Positions 36,559 through 47,256 of a stretch of 64,000 nucleotides of DNA are shown one piece after another. The stretch covers positions 362,476 through 426,475 of the forward strand of contig VXAA01005613.1 in assembly GCA_013399115.1 (NCBI GenBank). The letters run 5' to 3'. A program made the translations under genes and the position numbers. The notes beneath the pieces were generated by a model. It saw nothing but the letters and a program-made list of their open reading frames with translations. It was not told the origin of the DNA and ran no database searches. How positions within the stretch are numbered: position 1 is the first letter of the stretch; each line of letters begins with the position of its first letter. Source of the DNA: Anseranas semipalmata (lineage: Eukaryota > Chordata > Aves > Anseriformes > Anseranatidae).

Positions 36559-39500
36559 CTGCAACAGAAAGTGGAAATCTAATATTTAACAGATTCATTA
36601 TTATTTCTACATTTCTAACAGGAAGGAATCAGGTAGAGATGAAAGACAGACTCTTTTATCTCAGAACAACTGCATGTGTTATGTATCAGTTCCAGAACTG
36701 CTCAAAAAAGAAAAACATGCAATTTATTTGAAGTTTCCTAAGCATTGCTGATCTATGTAACACATATGCTAATAGTACATGTCTACAGCTATGTGTGCAA
36801 CCATCCACTGGTGGTTTTCAGGTTTACCTGCTAAGCAGGTTAAGGTAGGTCTACACTGCACTAACATCAGCTGGAGCATGTGTAACACTAGCTTTAGTTG
36901 AGCTCCTGCTTCAGCCTTAGTGCAGCCAAGAACAGACACACTGCTCTAACAGCTAGGAATAATCAAGCTCCAAAAGTGAAAAAGGAAGAGCCACAAGTCT
37001 AAAGCTATGAGAGTTGCAGCTATCACTCACAGGCAGGAATAAAAGATGCTTTTTGGAGATCCCCTCTTCAGGGTGCTGAAGGAACCCACCTAGTGACCGG
37101 ATCTGAACTGCCTGGATTAATTTGCCTTTCTGACCATTAACTCATGCTTTTTTTCATATGGGAATTGGTGATATTGTTAGGATAACCACTAGCAGGTCAG
37201 AAGTTATCATAAAGGTCTTGATGATAGAAAGTTAAAGGGGCTGGTATTCTATCAGTCCTTCCAGGTGAGAATGAAGGTTCATTTAAAGACTGATAAACCT
37301 GTAAGATTCGTATTTTCTAAACCTCTTTTCCAACATCTTTGCTGCTTAATTTCTGAGTTCTTTAATTTCCCACCCTTCCTGGTAATCCTGTCCCTGTCTC
37401 AGAAACCTCAGCCTCTTTTCTCCTTAGGCACACAGTGAAAATAAGAATAGCAAAGTATTACTACTGCTGGTATTTTTTGCCTATGCTGGTATTTGCCTCA
37501 TCTTTCTGATCCAGTATAGGAAACCTAACTCCTGTCCAGCTTCCAGGAAGGACAGAAAAATGTACTGCTTTCCTATCATGTGAAATTGAGATTTCCCACT
37601 CATGGAACAATATCCTCCCAAGGACACATTGGAAAACACTGAAGTCCTGGTTTCTCTTCTCTCAAGAGGCTTAGAGAGCATATTGCAGATGATCTGGACT
37701 GCATGTACATTGGAGGACACGATTAACATTCAATGATCCTGACTTAGCTGAAGAAACAGTCTTAAAACAGTAGGATGCAATTTTGTAAGACCAAGTACAT
37801 AGTTCTACATGAAAGCAGAAATAATCAGCCACAATAATATAGCACAGTAAACAGTAGGTTAGGTAGCAATCTATCAGAAATTTAAGATTATTGCAGACTG
37901 CAAGCAACATGAATAAAAAATATCATGCGTGTATGAAATGACAGGCATAATCTTGTGATACAGAGAATTAAGTATAGTTTTCTAAACACCTGACATAATT
38001 CTTCCACTGGATTAGTAAAGCCTCAGATGCAACACCAAACACTACAAGGTCAGAACAACTTAGTCCAGGGGCAGACAACACAGAAAAAAAGCAAGTATAT
38101 AGAAAAATGTTGGAAGGGGGAGAGGAATGAAAAAGTCCATGATCCCTGTGATTGATCTATGCATAAGGCAGCGTCAGCAAAGAAGGTTTTGATTATTTCC
38201 TGTCTCACTGGCTTTTTATTTCACACGGAAGAAGACCACACTTGTACAGGACTAGCGAGTTGCCCACAATGATTTGCTGAACTAACTGTTACAGTTTATA
38301 AGAAGGTTATAAGCTGCCTTGATGTACTACAGTTTTAAACAGTATTTGTCACCACATCTTACTTATCCCATGGAAAAATCCTGACCTTTCATTGTAGTAT
38401 GGACATTATTTTTGCAATGTCAGTCATGAGTTATGAGGAAGAAACCTTACTTCTCCAGCTCAAGAGGAGAGTTGTGGTACTTGAAGTATGGCTGAGTGGG
38501 AAGGCCATATTAAAATGTATTCTTTATTATAATTAAAAAATCTTTATTGCAGCTGTGTATACAATAGTTTCTGCTTCGTTGTTCCTCCCTAGCAAAATTC
38601 CTATTGCTCAACAAGAGCATCAGACGTCTGTCACAGAGATCTTTCTCATAGATTTCTGTATTTTTTCTGCTTCAAACCTATTTAACATGCAGTATTAAAT
38701 TGCACAGATACAAGGTTAGCTTTCTGGTTTTCCAGATCAAAGACCTACTTTCTAAGTAGGTCTACTCTCTAATCTATGAGTAGACTTAGAAACCGAAATA
38801 ATCAGGGAAGTTCTCTGAACTGTAATTAACACCTCTGCCAAAATTCAAGTTATTGTTTTATCTACTAAAATGAAAGTGTCGTGTTAGCAAAACACAAATT
38901 TCAGTGATTATCACAAAAGATGGTTAGTGATTGAAAATGCAATTGCAATTCTGATTTCAGGCAGCATAAATTTCTTCTGAAAAGGTACTGTTGTTACAAG
39001 TGGGATAGAAGTCATTGGTCACAGAGATATCTAACAGCTACTGATCTTTTCAGCATGTTTTCAGGGTTATGCTTCTAGAGCAAGTCTGAAGTTCATATTA
39101 CCAAAGCATGTTCTATAAAGAAACACTTGGGCAAGGTTCCTCAAATTATGAGTCTCAAGAGAAAATGTGTCTGAAAAAATCTAACTTCCTCTATTCGCTT
39201 AACTTGCAGTAATGGCTGTGCTGGTGCTAGTAACGGCAGTGCTGGTGCTGTATCTTCAAGGCTGCTCAACTGCAGTACCTGTCTCCCTTGTGATATATGA
39301 ATTTGATGTTGATTTCACAACAGTTTTGTAAGAAAGCACAGAAGGAACTTTTAATTACCTATTCCACTTAAGTTTTGTTTCTTGTCAGATAGGCTCTGAA
39401 TTTAGAAGTTAAGGCCAGACAAGAGTTTGCTGTAATGCCCATTTTAAAAGCAGTACTTGATGTTAAACATTACAACAGAAGGCACTAGAATATGGGCATT

Positions 39501-40831
39501 AGGAGCCATAAACATTTGAGGAATTCATCAGGGCTATTTTTTGATCCACTACATTTTGTTCAGCATACAAACAGATCTTGCTTCTTTATGATTTACAGCA
39601 CAGGAGACAATGTCACAAGTTTTCAGTAAGAATAAGAGCACATGAATTGTACAATCTGCCTGCCACTACAGCATAATTTCTGTATTTGTCTTGATGATTT
39701 CTTTAAGCATTTCAGAGTTTCCTGTTAGAAAGGTGCTCAGGTATGTGCATCTGACTGGATACATTATTTCCAGCAGACTTGGTTTCTCTGATCAGATACG
39801 AAGTCTTTCCCTCACTGGTCAAGCTATTTGCTTCATTGGCTTAGAACTTTTTAACTCAGAACTAATAAAAACAACTTTTGAGTTGTACTTTCCAAAACAT
39901 TCAGGGCTGGAGAAAGAGTGCCAGATCTTTTCAGAATATTCAGGTAATGAATTAGCATTTCAGGATCTTCAATATCAGATCATGTAACGAATTTCTAACA
40001 TGGATTAGATGAATAAGGGAGCTCATATCACAGAAGATGAATGCCAAATGAAAAATATGTGCCCACTAAAATTCTTCTGGGTACTCATCCAGTTGTCTTG
40101 GGATCCCTTTTCAGAAAGTCAGGGCTAAAGCTTAGCTAAGTAAGTTTTGGCTCACCAATGTATTAAAAGAACTTAGAGATCTTATTGCGATCTGCTGAGA
40201 GTCTTCATTCCCAATTTTGGTGGTAGATCAACACTGCCATGGAAGAATTTATGCTGGATTTGAGACCCCATAACAGCTGCCCTATTGGCCAGTGACATCA
40301 GAACCAGATGGTTTCTATTAGACAATATTAATTTATTAATACAGAGCTTTGTCTGTATCTAAAAGTTGAAGGGCTACAGGGTCCTGTCCTCTAATGACCT
40401 GCCAGTAGAAGGAATGATCAGCAGCTGAGAGGTTTCCTACACCAGGCTCATTGGAATAGCTGTACCAGTAAATCCAACAGAGAAGGACATTGCACAAACA
40501 GTACAGCTTCTGACAGTTCACCGAATCAAGATGAGCTATCCTGGCAAAATAGTATTTTCATTGGTATAACTGAATCTCTGCTAATGAACTTTGTCAATAT
40601 TTCTTTTTCATTTCATGGCCCAGGCTGAGGTAAGACCTTTTGACATCCTGAAAAGGACATACAAAGGAATTGATGTGTTTCTTCACCAGGCAAGAACCAT
40701 CCTAGTTAATCTAGGTGCAACAGAAATAGATATAATTTACTACAGGGAAAACAGTCTACTAAAAAGGCACATGGAATTGTCTAGATTCTTTGGAAACAGA
40801 GAAATACTTTAATAAATGACACTCTCCTTAC
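36559..40831 (-). other. PTPRQ: PTPRQ intron (4.3 kb) before the transmembrane exon
   Basis: No identifiable transposon or gene. It includes a perfect short hairpin at 38741-38763. ORFs of 60-98 codons on either strand show no recognisable domains. Confidence 0.7.
38741..38763. repeat. Perfect inverted repeat (10-bp arms, 3-nt loop)
   Basis: AGACCTACTT, TCT, AAGTAGGTCT: the arms are exact reverse complements. It lies mid-intron; no function is implied. Confidence 0.85.
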
Positions 40832-40905
40832 CTAAAGTTTTAACAGGGTCAGAAAAGTCAGAATCTGTAAACTGTCCTTTAACATTAGTTGCTCTGAACT
40901 TAAAT
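40832..40905 (-). CDS. PTPRQ: PTPRQ exon 8 of window: last extracellular strand
   Basis: This 74-nt exon (phase 2 in, phase 1 out) encodes residues 446-469. [20 protein letters not shown] resembles the last FN3 strand plus turn, and it ends in VKTL just before the membrane-spanning exon. The acceptor is TTTTACAG|AT and the donor ACTTTAG|GTAAGG. Part of its length is also open on the opposite strand, but no plus-strand product is supported. Confidence 0.92.
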
Positions 40906-41374
40906 CTGTAAAATAAAACAAAGAAAACAAATTAAAGTTTATGTGTATTTCCTTAAAAAATATTTAATTTAGAAACTAAAAACTATTTAAGTGTATTTTA
41001 GTGTAATATAACCTGGTATCCTTACCCATCTGCAAAAGCGACATTATGATAGACAGCAAGGACTTGGTGTCAATACGTTAAATGTATAATCAAACTATAT
41101 GAAGTAGGCTACTTATCTTGAATTTGGGATTATTTAATTTAGGAACTCAGTAAGCATTTTTTGTTAACTGAAACATTTAAAAAAAAATTCTCCCCCACAC
41201 TTCCACTTCAGACAAAAAAATTAAAATTAAGACACACAGCGATCATTTCAAGCCCCAACTTTTCATTACTGAACTACATGTTTTGTATGTTTGTATAAAT
41301 GTGTATTTACACACTTAAGTGTAAGAAACACTTAAAAGTTTCTCTTGGGTGAACATAGAGACAGACATACTTAC
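40906..41374 (-). other. PTPRQ: PTPRQ intron (0.47 kb)
   Basis: Short AT-rich phase-2 intron with nothing recognisable. Confidence 0.8.
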
Positions 41375-41597
41375 AGGTACTGCTTTCTTGGTTTCAGTGG
41401 GCCATTACATATTTTGTCCTGACTGCCTGGTATCATACATGTAGTATCAGCACCTATGACATATATCTCTTCTTTGCCACTCAGATCTTCCTTTCCTTCT
41501 ATACATGGTGGGTTTGGAAAGCCTTCATTTGTAAAATATGGCCTCGGTCTGTTGAAGTAGGCATCATACCACTTAGTAACATTCCCATCATGCTGAG
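41375..41597 (-). CDS. PTPRQ: PTPRQ exon 7 of window: membrane-proximal module, part 2
   Basis: This 223-nt exon (phase 1 in, phase 2 out) encodes residues 372-444. Visible elements are [20 protein letters not shown], then [22 protein letters not shown] and KICNGPL. Three cysteines suggest a disulphide-stabilised fold near the membrane, and NVT is a potential N-glycosylation site. The acceptor is GACAATAG|CT and the donor TACCT|GTAAGT. The split Leu codon joins the following FKFRATN strand. Confidence 0.93.
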
Positions 41598-42825
41598 CTA
41601 TTGTCAAGAAAAAAAATAATCAGAAATAATTTACATTCTAATCAGATTTTAAATAAAGAAGTTAAATAGAAGATTATTTTTTAAGAGTTTAGCATGCTAT
41701 TTGTGCCATTTATACAACTAAGGCTGTAACTGTATTTGTACTTGAACCCAAATGTCCTAATTACCCACACCACCTATATTTTGCTAACTCAGAGTAAGTC
41801 AACTGACTCACAGGTAGAAGATTTCAGGGCCAGTCCCACACATAAGCTGTGCCTCTAGAAGATATGACTTGTGCAAGCCATTTACTTTGAAATTGGGCAT
41901 GGCTAGCAAAGACAATTACAAGTGTTTATTCTAAATAGAGTAAAGACTGTTTCATAAATGAAATGATTAGTTTTCCATAAGTGGTCAGTACCCAGTAACT
42001 CTGACAGGAGAAAAATGTGCAAAACATCACTTAACATGGCATTTGCATATTAATGAGGTCAAGAGAATCTTCACAGCAATAGCTAAGTAAATGTCTCTAG
42101 GATTACTGCTGAAATACATCATTCAGAAAAGGTGAGAGACTGTACCACTTAATGTGAATGTTCTACCTCCATGCTTTTAAAACAAACAAAACAAGGGAAG
42201 TAAATACCTGGAATTTGTCCTTCTTAGGTGAAGTAAGCCCGACCATATGATGTTCAATCATGAAACTCCCACACACATTGGTAGGCAATTACTCAAAAGA
42301 GTATCATGAGACTGCTCACATGAGTAAGTGTTCATCAGTCCATACAAGGGAATACACATTCTAACCCACAGTCTACAGAAGGGATTTACATAAATCCCTC
42401 TGCCCCCGTCATGAAATGGAAATATCAACTGCACATGACTCCATTCTTTTACAGGCAACACTAATAGCAACAGAAGAAAAACCTTGCAAAAAAAAAAAAA
42501 AAAAAGTTTTATATTTATTCACCTTTCACAAAAGCCAAATGTGTTTATTTCTTCAAGGAAATGTGAAATAAAGAAAATATAATGCTAACAGCAGGGTTTC
42601 GTTGGCAAGTGTTCTTAAAACCCAGCCCACAGGTATTGTGGAAGATACTTTGCTCTTAATATTGCTATCACAGCTAAAGTGATTTTGTTAGCTGTTTTCT
42701 AACATGAAGACTCTGACAATCAAAAAAAGAAAAAAGAAAGAAAGGAAAGCGAAAAAACAAGCTGAAAATAAAGAAATTAAAAAAAAAAACAAAAACAATT
42801 TTCAAGAGAATATATAAAATTCTAC
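41598..42825 (-). other. PTPRQ: PTPRQ intron (1.2 kb)
   Basis: Phase-1 intron with an A-run near 42487-42504 and A-rich low-complexity sequence at about 42721-42800. No gene or repeat family is recognised. Confidence 0.75.
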
Positions 42826-42984
42826 CTCCAGCTTCCACAACAAGAACCTGTATCTTCTTGATAGGTCCATGATCATCGCTGTAATAACATATTGGCATTC
42901 TGATTGTAATTGTTGTGGCTGTGACAAGTAAGGCCCCATTGGTATCATAAACAGGTGCTGGTTTCTTTTTAGGTCGTGGTGGTT
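42826..42984 (-). CDS. PTPRQ: PTPRQ exon 6 of window: membrane-proximal module, part 1
   Basis: This 159-nt exon (phase 1 in, phase 1 out) encodes residues 319-370. It starts with the proline/basic stretch [13 protein letters not shown], then ATTITIRMP and [19 protein letters not shown]. Related R3 phosphatases have a comparable FN3-like region just outside the membrane. I see no canonical FN3 Trp here. The acceptor is TAAAAACAG|AA and the donor GCTGGAG|GTAGAA. The ORF extends on both sides into intron sequence; coding limits come from splice sites and phase. Confidence 0.92.
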
Positions 42985-43558
42985 CTGTTTTTAAACAAAG
43001 ATAGACCACAGAGCTTTGTTTACAAATTTTTCCACTACCAGTACTTTGTTCAGGCACATGGCTGTGTTACGGAAGACAAATCATCGCCATATTTTCAGGA
43101 ACAGTTTAATGTCCTAATTCATGCTTTAAGCCTCTAAAAATCTTATTCTTATAAATGACTCTGCATATCAGTTTTCAATTAAAAAAAAACAATAAAAAGA
43201 TTGAGTCTTAGTTTTTCAGAGGAATTTCAGTCAACAATTGTATTTATTTTGACAAATGTGATACCGCATACCTTGCTACACCTCTGTGACATTCTTCTAA
43301 GCTGTTTGCTAATGGTAACTAAAATACTGATGTCAATATGCTTACTTCATTGTGACTGTACATGGTTTAGCAAATGATTAGTGATACATTGCAAAACTGA
43401 GCATTGCAATTCAAGGCTATCACTTATGTGCTCCTGTTCCTACTTCATACAGCCTCTAAAAAATAGGCAAAGGCACACAGCTGTGTAATCACAGGTAGAA
43501 GAGCAATTTCTTCAACATTTATAGAGATTTCAGATAAAGGGCACTTTATGAGACATAC
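42985..43558 (-). other. PTPRQ: PTPRQ intron (0.57 kb)
   Basis: Short phase-1 intron with no identifiable element. Confidence 0.8.
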
Positions 43559-43625
43559 CTTTGATATCCATGGTTATTTTCAATTGAATTTTTGGCCCTG
43601 CACCAGCACCATTAATTGCATACAC
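43559..43625 (-). CDS. PTPRQ: PTPRQ exon 5 of window: last strand of third FN3
   Basis: This short 67-nt exon (phase 0 in, phase 1 out) encodes residues 296-317. VYAINGAGAGP is the classic FN3 G-strand turn (V-x-A-x-N-x-x-G-x-G), followed by IQLKITMDIK. The acceptor is TTTTTTTAAG|GT and the donor ATCAAAG|GTATGT. It completes the third and last clear fibronectin repeat before the membrane-proximal module. Confidence 0.92.
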
Positions 43626-44570
43626 CTTAAAAAAACAAACACTTGTTTTAATGAGTATTTGTACTAGCTTCAGATCAGCCAAATCTGGATATATCTGAAG
43701 AAACAATGAATGTTGAAACACTCTTTTTATGTCATTCACACTTTGCTAGAACTTTCTTCATATTTCTTCACAGTCCTAAGTACAGTAATCCTTTATTACT
43801 TGTAATGTAGCTCTTACAAAAAGGAGAAAAACAAACCCACTTAAACAGTTGCCACCTCTCATGTACGACTCTCTGATTATATGAAAGGACTCTTTCATAT
43901 AGAGAGGGACATTTTATCAGGGAGTGTAGTGACAGGACAAGGGGTAATGGCGTTAAGCTAAAAGAGGGTAGATTTAGATTAGTTATGTGGAAGAAATTCT
44001 TTATGATGAGGGTGGTGAGGCTCTGGAACAGGTTGCCCACAGCAGTTGTGGATGCCCCAACCCTGGAAGTGTTCAAGGCCAGGTTGGATGGGGTTTGGGC
44101 AACCTGATCTAGTGGGTGGCATCCCTGTCCATGGTAGAGGGGTTGGAACTAGATGATCCTTCAGTTCCCTTCAATACAAACCATTCTGTGATTCTATGAC
44201 TACATGCACATACTTCTAGTAAGCTACCCTTGCAGAACTCAACCCTTCACCTGAACCAAATGAGCAATGCAAGAGCTAGAATTAAGAGAGAAATTTAGTC
44301 TTGTACTTGTGACAATGTGTCACAGGTTGCTTCACTAGGACATGAACCTATGAGTCCCTGTGCAAAGCTACCACTAGTGATGTTTCCTGCTCCCACTCAT
44401 CTCACCTTCCTCATTGCTCCCCTCTTTCCTCAGACTTCATACTCTTCACACCCCAGCTAAACATTCTATGTATGAAAGCTTTGTATTTGGCTTAGCAATG
44501 TGTTCCCTATTCAGGCTAATCTCTCGATCATACCAAAGAAAAAATCCAAAGAAAAGGTATTAATTCTTAC
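43626..44570 (-). other. PTPRQ: PTPRQ intron (0.95 kb) with CR1
   Basis: A third of this phase-0 intron is a plus-strand CR1 tail (43899-44199), antisense to the gene. The 102-codon minus ORF at 43768-44076 is antisense to that CR1. Confidence 0.8.
43899..44199 (+). mobile_element. CR1 3' fragment, antisense to PTPRQ
   Basis: A 300-bp CR1 3' end with GTGACAGGACAAGGGGTAAT, then GGCTCTGGAACAGGTTGCCC, GTGTTCAAGGCCAGGTTGGA and the terminal CCATTCTGTGATTCTATGAC. It is 5'-truncated with no intact coding. Confidence 0.92.
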
Positions 44571-44815
44571 GCTGACATTGTAGGTATGTCCTCCTTTCAG
44601 TCCTTCTATCATGGCAGTGACTGACTGATCTGTTTTATCAATGACACTAAGGTTGTGGATCCGTATAGCAGCAGGGTCATCTTCATTGTACACCATAGCT
44701 TGATACACCTGAATATTCCCATTTGGTTCAGATGGCGGCACAAATGTCACTTGGAACTTCGTTACCTCATCAGGTATCTTCTGAAATGTTACGTTGTTAG
44801 GTGGGTCTTCAGGCA
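44571..44815 (-). CDS. PTPRQ: PTPRQ exon 4 of window: most of third FN3
   Basis: This 245-nt exon (phase 1 in, phase 0 out) encodes residues 215-295. It starts [10 protein letters not shown], contains [11 protein letters not shown] and ends [10 protein letters not shown], the main part of a fibronectin III repeat. NVT, NLS and NVS are potential N-glycosylation sites. The acceptor is CTATTTCAG|TG and the donor GTCAGC|GTAAGA. The reading frame continues into intron sequence past the donor, so the end is set by the splice site and by the fit to the next exon (NVS joined to VYAINGAG). Confidence 0.93.
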
Positions 44816-45806
44816 CTGAAATAGACATTTCAATGATCCACTTAAATCAGCTCCCTACTGTGACTATTAGAGTAAAACCTGAAAAATTACAAATTATACT
44901 TTTGCATATCTGTATTTCATTGGTATTTTCTGCTTTTACTAAAAGATCTCAATTTTTATTGCATATGTAAATATTTACAAAGACAATTAAAAGTTAAATT
45001 TGTAGTGAAATACTATTCTTGATGATGGCATTTAATGCTATAAATATTAAAAATAATTGTTAGATAACCCTCAGTAGTTTCTACTCAGAAAAGTTTCTTC
45101 TGATTTTCTATTCAGAGAGCCTGAAGGCACCATTGTGCCTTGAAATACATCCTGAGGTAAACAAATTCTCGCATGGGCTGACAAGCAAGAAGCAAGTGTT
45201 AGTCTTGAATATCCTTTCCTGAAAGCCTTCTGTCAACAGCGAGCTCCTTCCCAACATATAAACAAGCCACCATGCTCCTAAGAGTCTCTGCTTATCACAG
45301 CTAACTCTTTAAGAAAAAACTTTCCACTGGCTGATGCCCAGACGCATGCAGGGAATTACAACAGGTCAAACAAGTGTTTCAGCTTCTATCCAGAAATGTA
45401 CCAGAAGCCAACAACTACACAAACACAACATGAGCTTTTGCCAAAGACAGTTATTTGTCAAACTTTTATTCCAGTAGTTTATTGTCAAGACAGCAGAGGT
45501 ATAAATCATCTTCCCAATCTCACTGTCTGAAAGAAAAGGCTGTAACATTCTTTCCAGGCAGCTGAATATTTACTGCTCTACCTGAGCAGACAAATATGTA
45601 GCATGACCTCTAAACAGTGAAATCAAGTAACTGAAGGTAAACACATTCCCTCAGCCAAGGATTTAGATGCAGTTGTCAAATCTTCCTTTTTTTTTTTTTT
45701 TACCCTGGCCAACAAATGCCAACTCAGGTTTCTCTCTGGAGTAAGTCTATGTAAATTAGTCCTAACTTCCTCAGATACTCAACTGTGTGCTAGCTAGACT
45801 GTACAA

Positions 45807-45884
45807 ATGAGATGAGATGAGATGAGATGAGATGAGATGAGATGAGATGAGATGAGATGAGATGAGATGAGATGAGATGAGATG
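45807..45884. repeat. (ATGAG)n pentanucleotide microsatellite, about 15.6 uninterrupted units
   Basis: A perfect run of the 5-bp unit over 78 bp with no substitution, so it is probably young and length-variable. It lies within a PTPRQ intron about 1 kb from the nearest exon. Confidence 0.97.
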
Positions 45885-46129
45885 GAAAAAATAACTGTTC
45901 TTCACTAAGGTTACTGCACCTTCTAACATATCACACTTTTACATGAAAGAAAGAGCTACCAAAAAAGACAGCTCACAAGACAGACTCAGCTACCACCCAA
46001 TTTAACCTTCATTCATCTTTCCACAGTAAAAGCTTCCGGGGATATAACCAGGTCATGAAAAACTTAGAATTTGACATATTAAAGGCATTATATATATATT
46101 TATATATATGTACACACACATATCATATC

Positions 46130-46253
46130 AGCTTAGCGACATGGTCTCGTGGAGGGATTGTTAGTGTTAGGTCTTAGGTTGGACTAGGTGATCTTGAAGG
46201 TCTCTTCCAACCTAAAAGATTCTGTGATTCTGTGATTCTGTGATTCTGTGATT
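46130..46253 (+). mobile_element. CR1 3' terminal fragment with expanded octamer tail
   Basis: GGTTGGACTAGGTGATCTTG, then AAGGTCTCTTCCAACCTAAA, followed by about four TCTGTGAT units (46220-46253), more than most other copies in the window. Only the last 125 bp of the LINE is present. Confidence 0.88.
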
Positions 46254-47069
46254 AGGGACATTGGATTTTCATTAATCAAAGGAAAGATAAATGATAAATA
46301 CAATCATTATGTAGTCTATGCTAATCTGAAATTAATCTGAATATATAGCTAAACCAGTTGACCTGGAGCTAACCTCACTACAGATAAGGAAACTGTAGTT
46401 TAGACACACTTGATAATTAGTTTGAATGAAACAAAACTTCAATATCTTTTCAGAAAAAAAATTTGGTTGTTTGTTTAAATATCCTTAGTGAACAACTCAA
46501 AACCAGCAAAGGTAACAGACAGAGCACAACCAGGAACTATGTATGTTAAATTAGGACTACATCTTCCCCATATACATCTCTTTATATTTTCCTAAGCAAA
46601 TGTCGTCTTTACTGTAATGTAGTCTCTTGGTGTCACGAGTCCTCATATAGTTCCTCACATTCATCTCTCAATTTTATTTCTCTGAATAACTTAATAGCAT
46701 CAGCAGGCTTTTCGCCTTAATATCCACCTCCTTTTCCAGATTGTTTTGAACATGTGGAAGAGCTGACTCTAGCACAGATCCTTGTGGGCTTTTACTAGCA
46801 ACCTCCTTCCACTAAGAACACACAAATTATGTCCTCAGGTCAGTACAGGTGCCATTAATAAGCAGTATGATTCAATTCACTTAAAGGCAAATCTTAGTAT
46901 TTATCATCACCAACATTTTTTTGTTTAATGGCACCTTCTAAATATCAAAGAAAAACCATTGTGAGAACAAATCTGCATTAAAAGCACACCATGTGTTCAA
47001 AACTGTCATTTATCAGATGAAAGAAAAACTGCAAACTTTCATCCATATAAAGCAGAGAAAAATACAAAC

Positions 47070-47256
47070 CTGCTTCAAAAGTGGAGACAATTACTGGAGA
47101 ACTAGCCTTTCCTTCAATGGCTGCAGCATTAACATCTCCCGTAAAGGCAATGATTACTACAGAATACCTTGTAAATGCTTTTAAATCAGAAATTTCTAAG
47201 ATTTTACCCTCATCATTTGTCTTCAGAAACTGGGCTTTATAATTGTCATTATCTAC
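47070..47256 (-). CDS. PTPRQ: PTPRQ exon 3 of window: second half of second FN3
   Basis: This 187-nt exon (phase 0 in, phase 1 out) encodes residues 152-213. It carries the later strands of the FN3 fold: ILEISDLKAFTRYSVVIIAF matches the usual L-x-x-Y-x-V-x-V-x-A strand pattern, and the exon closes with VSTFEA before the next repeat. The acceptor is TTTTGCAG|GT and the donor GAAGCAG|GTTTGT. The final G joins TG of the next exon to give Val. Confidence 0.93.

Larger units (their letters stand above)
44816..47069 (-). other. PTPRQ: PTPRQ intron (2.3 kb)
   Basis: Holds a pentanucleotide satellite (45807-45884), a T-run near 45689-45702, a (TA)n patch near 46090-46110 and a small CR1 tail (46130-46253). 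Confidence 0.8.

Noticed and set aside
43768..44076. 102-codon minus-strand ORF ahead of a PTPRQ exon
   Set aside because: It overlaps and mirrors the plus-strand CR1 tail, has no splice fit to PTPRQ and no FN3 motif.
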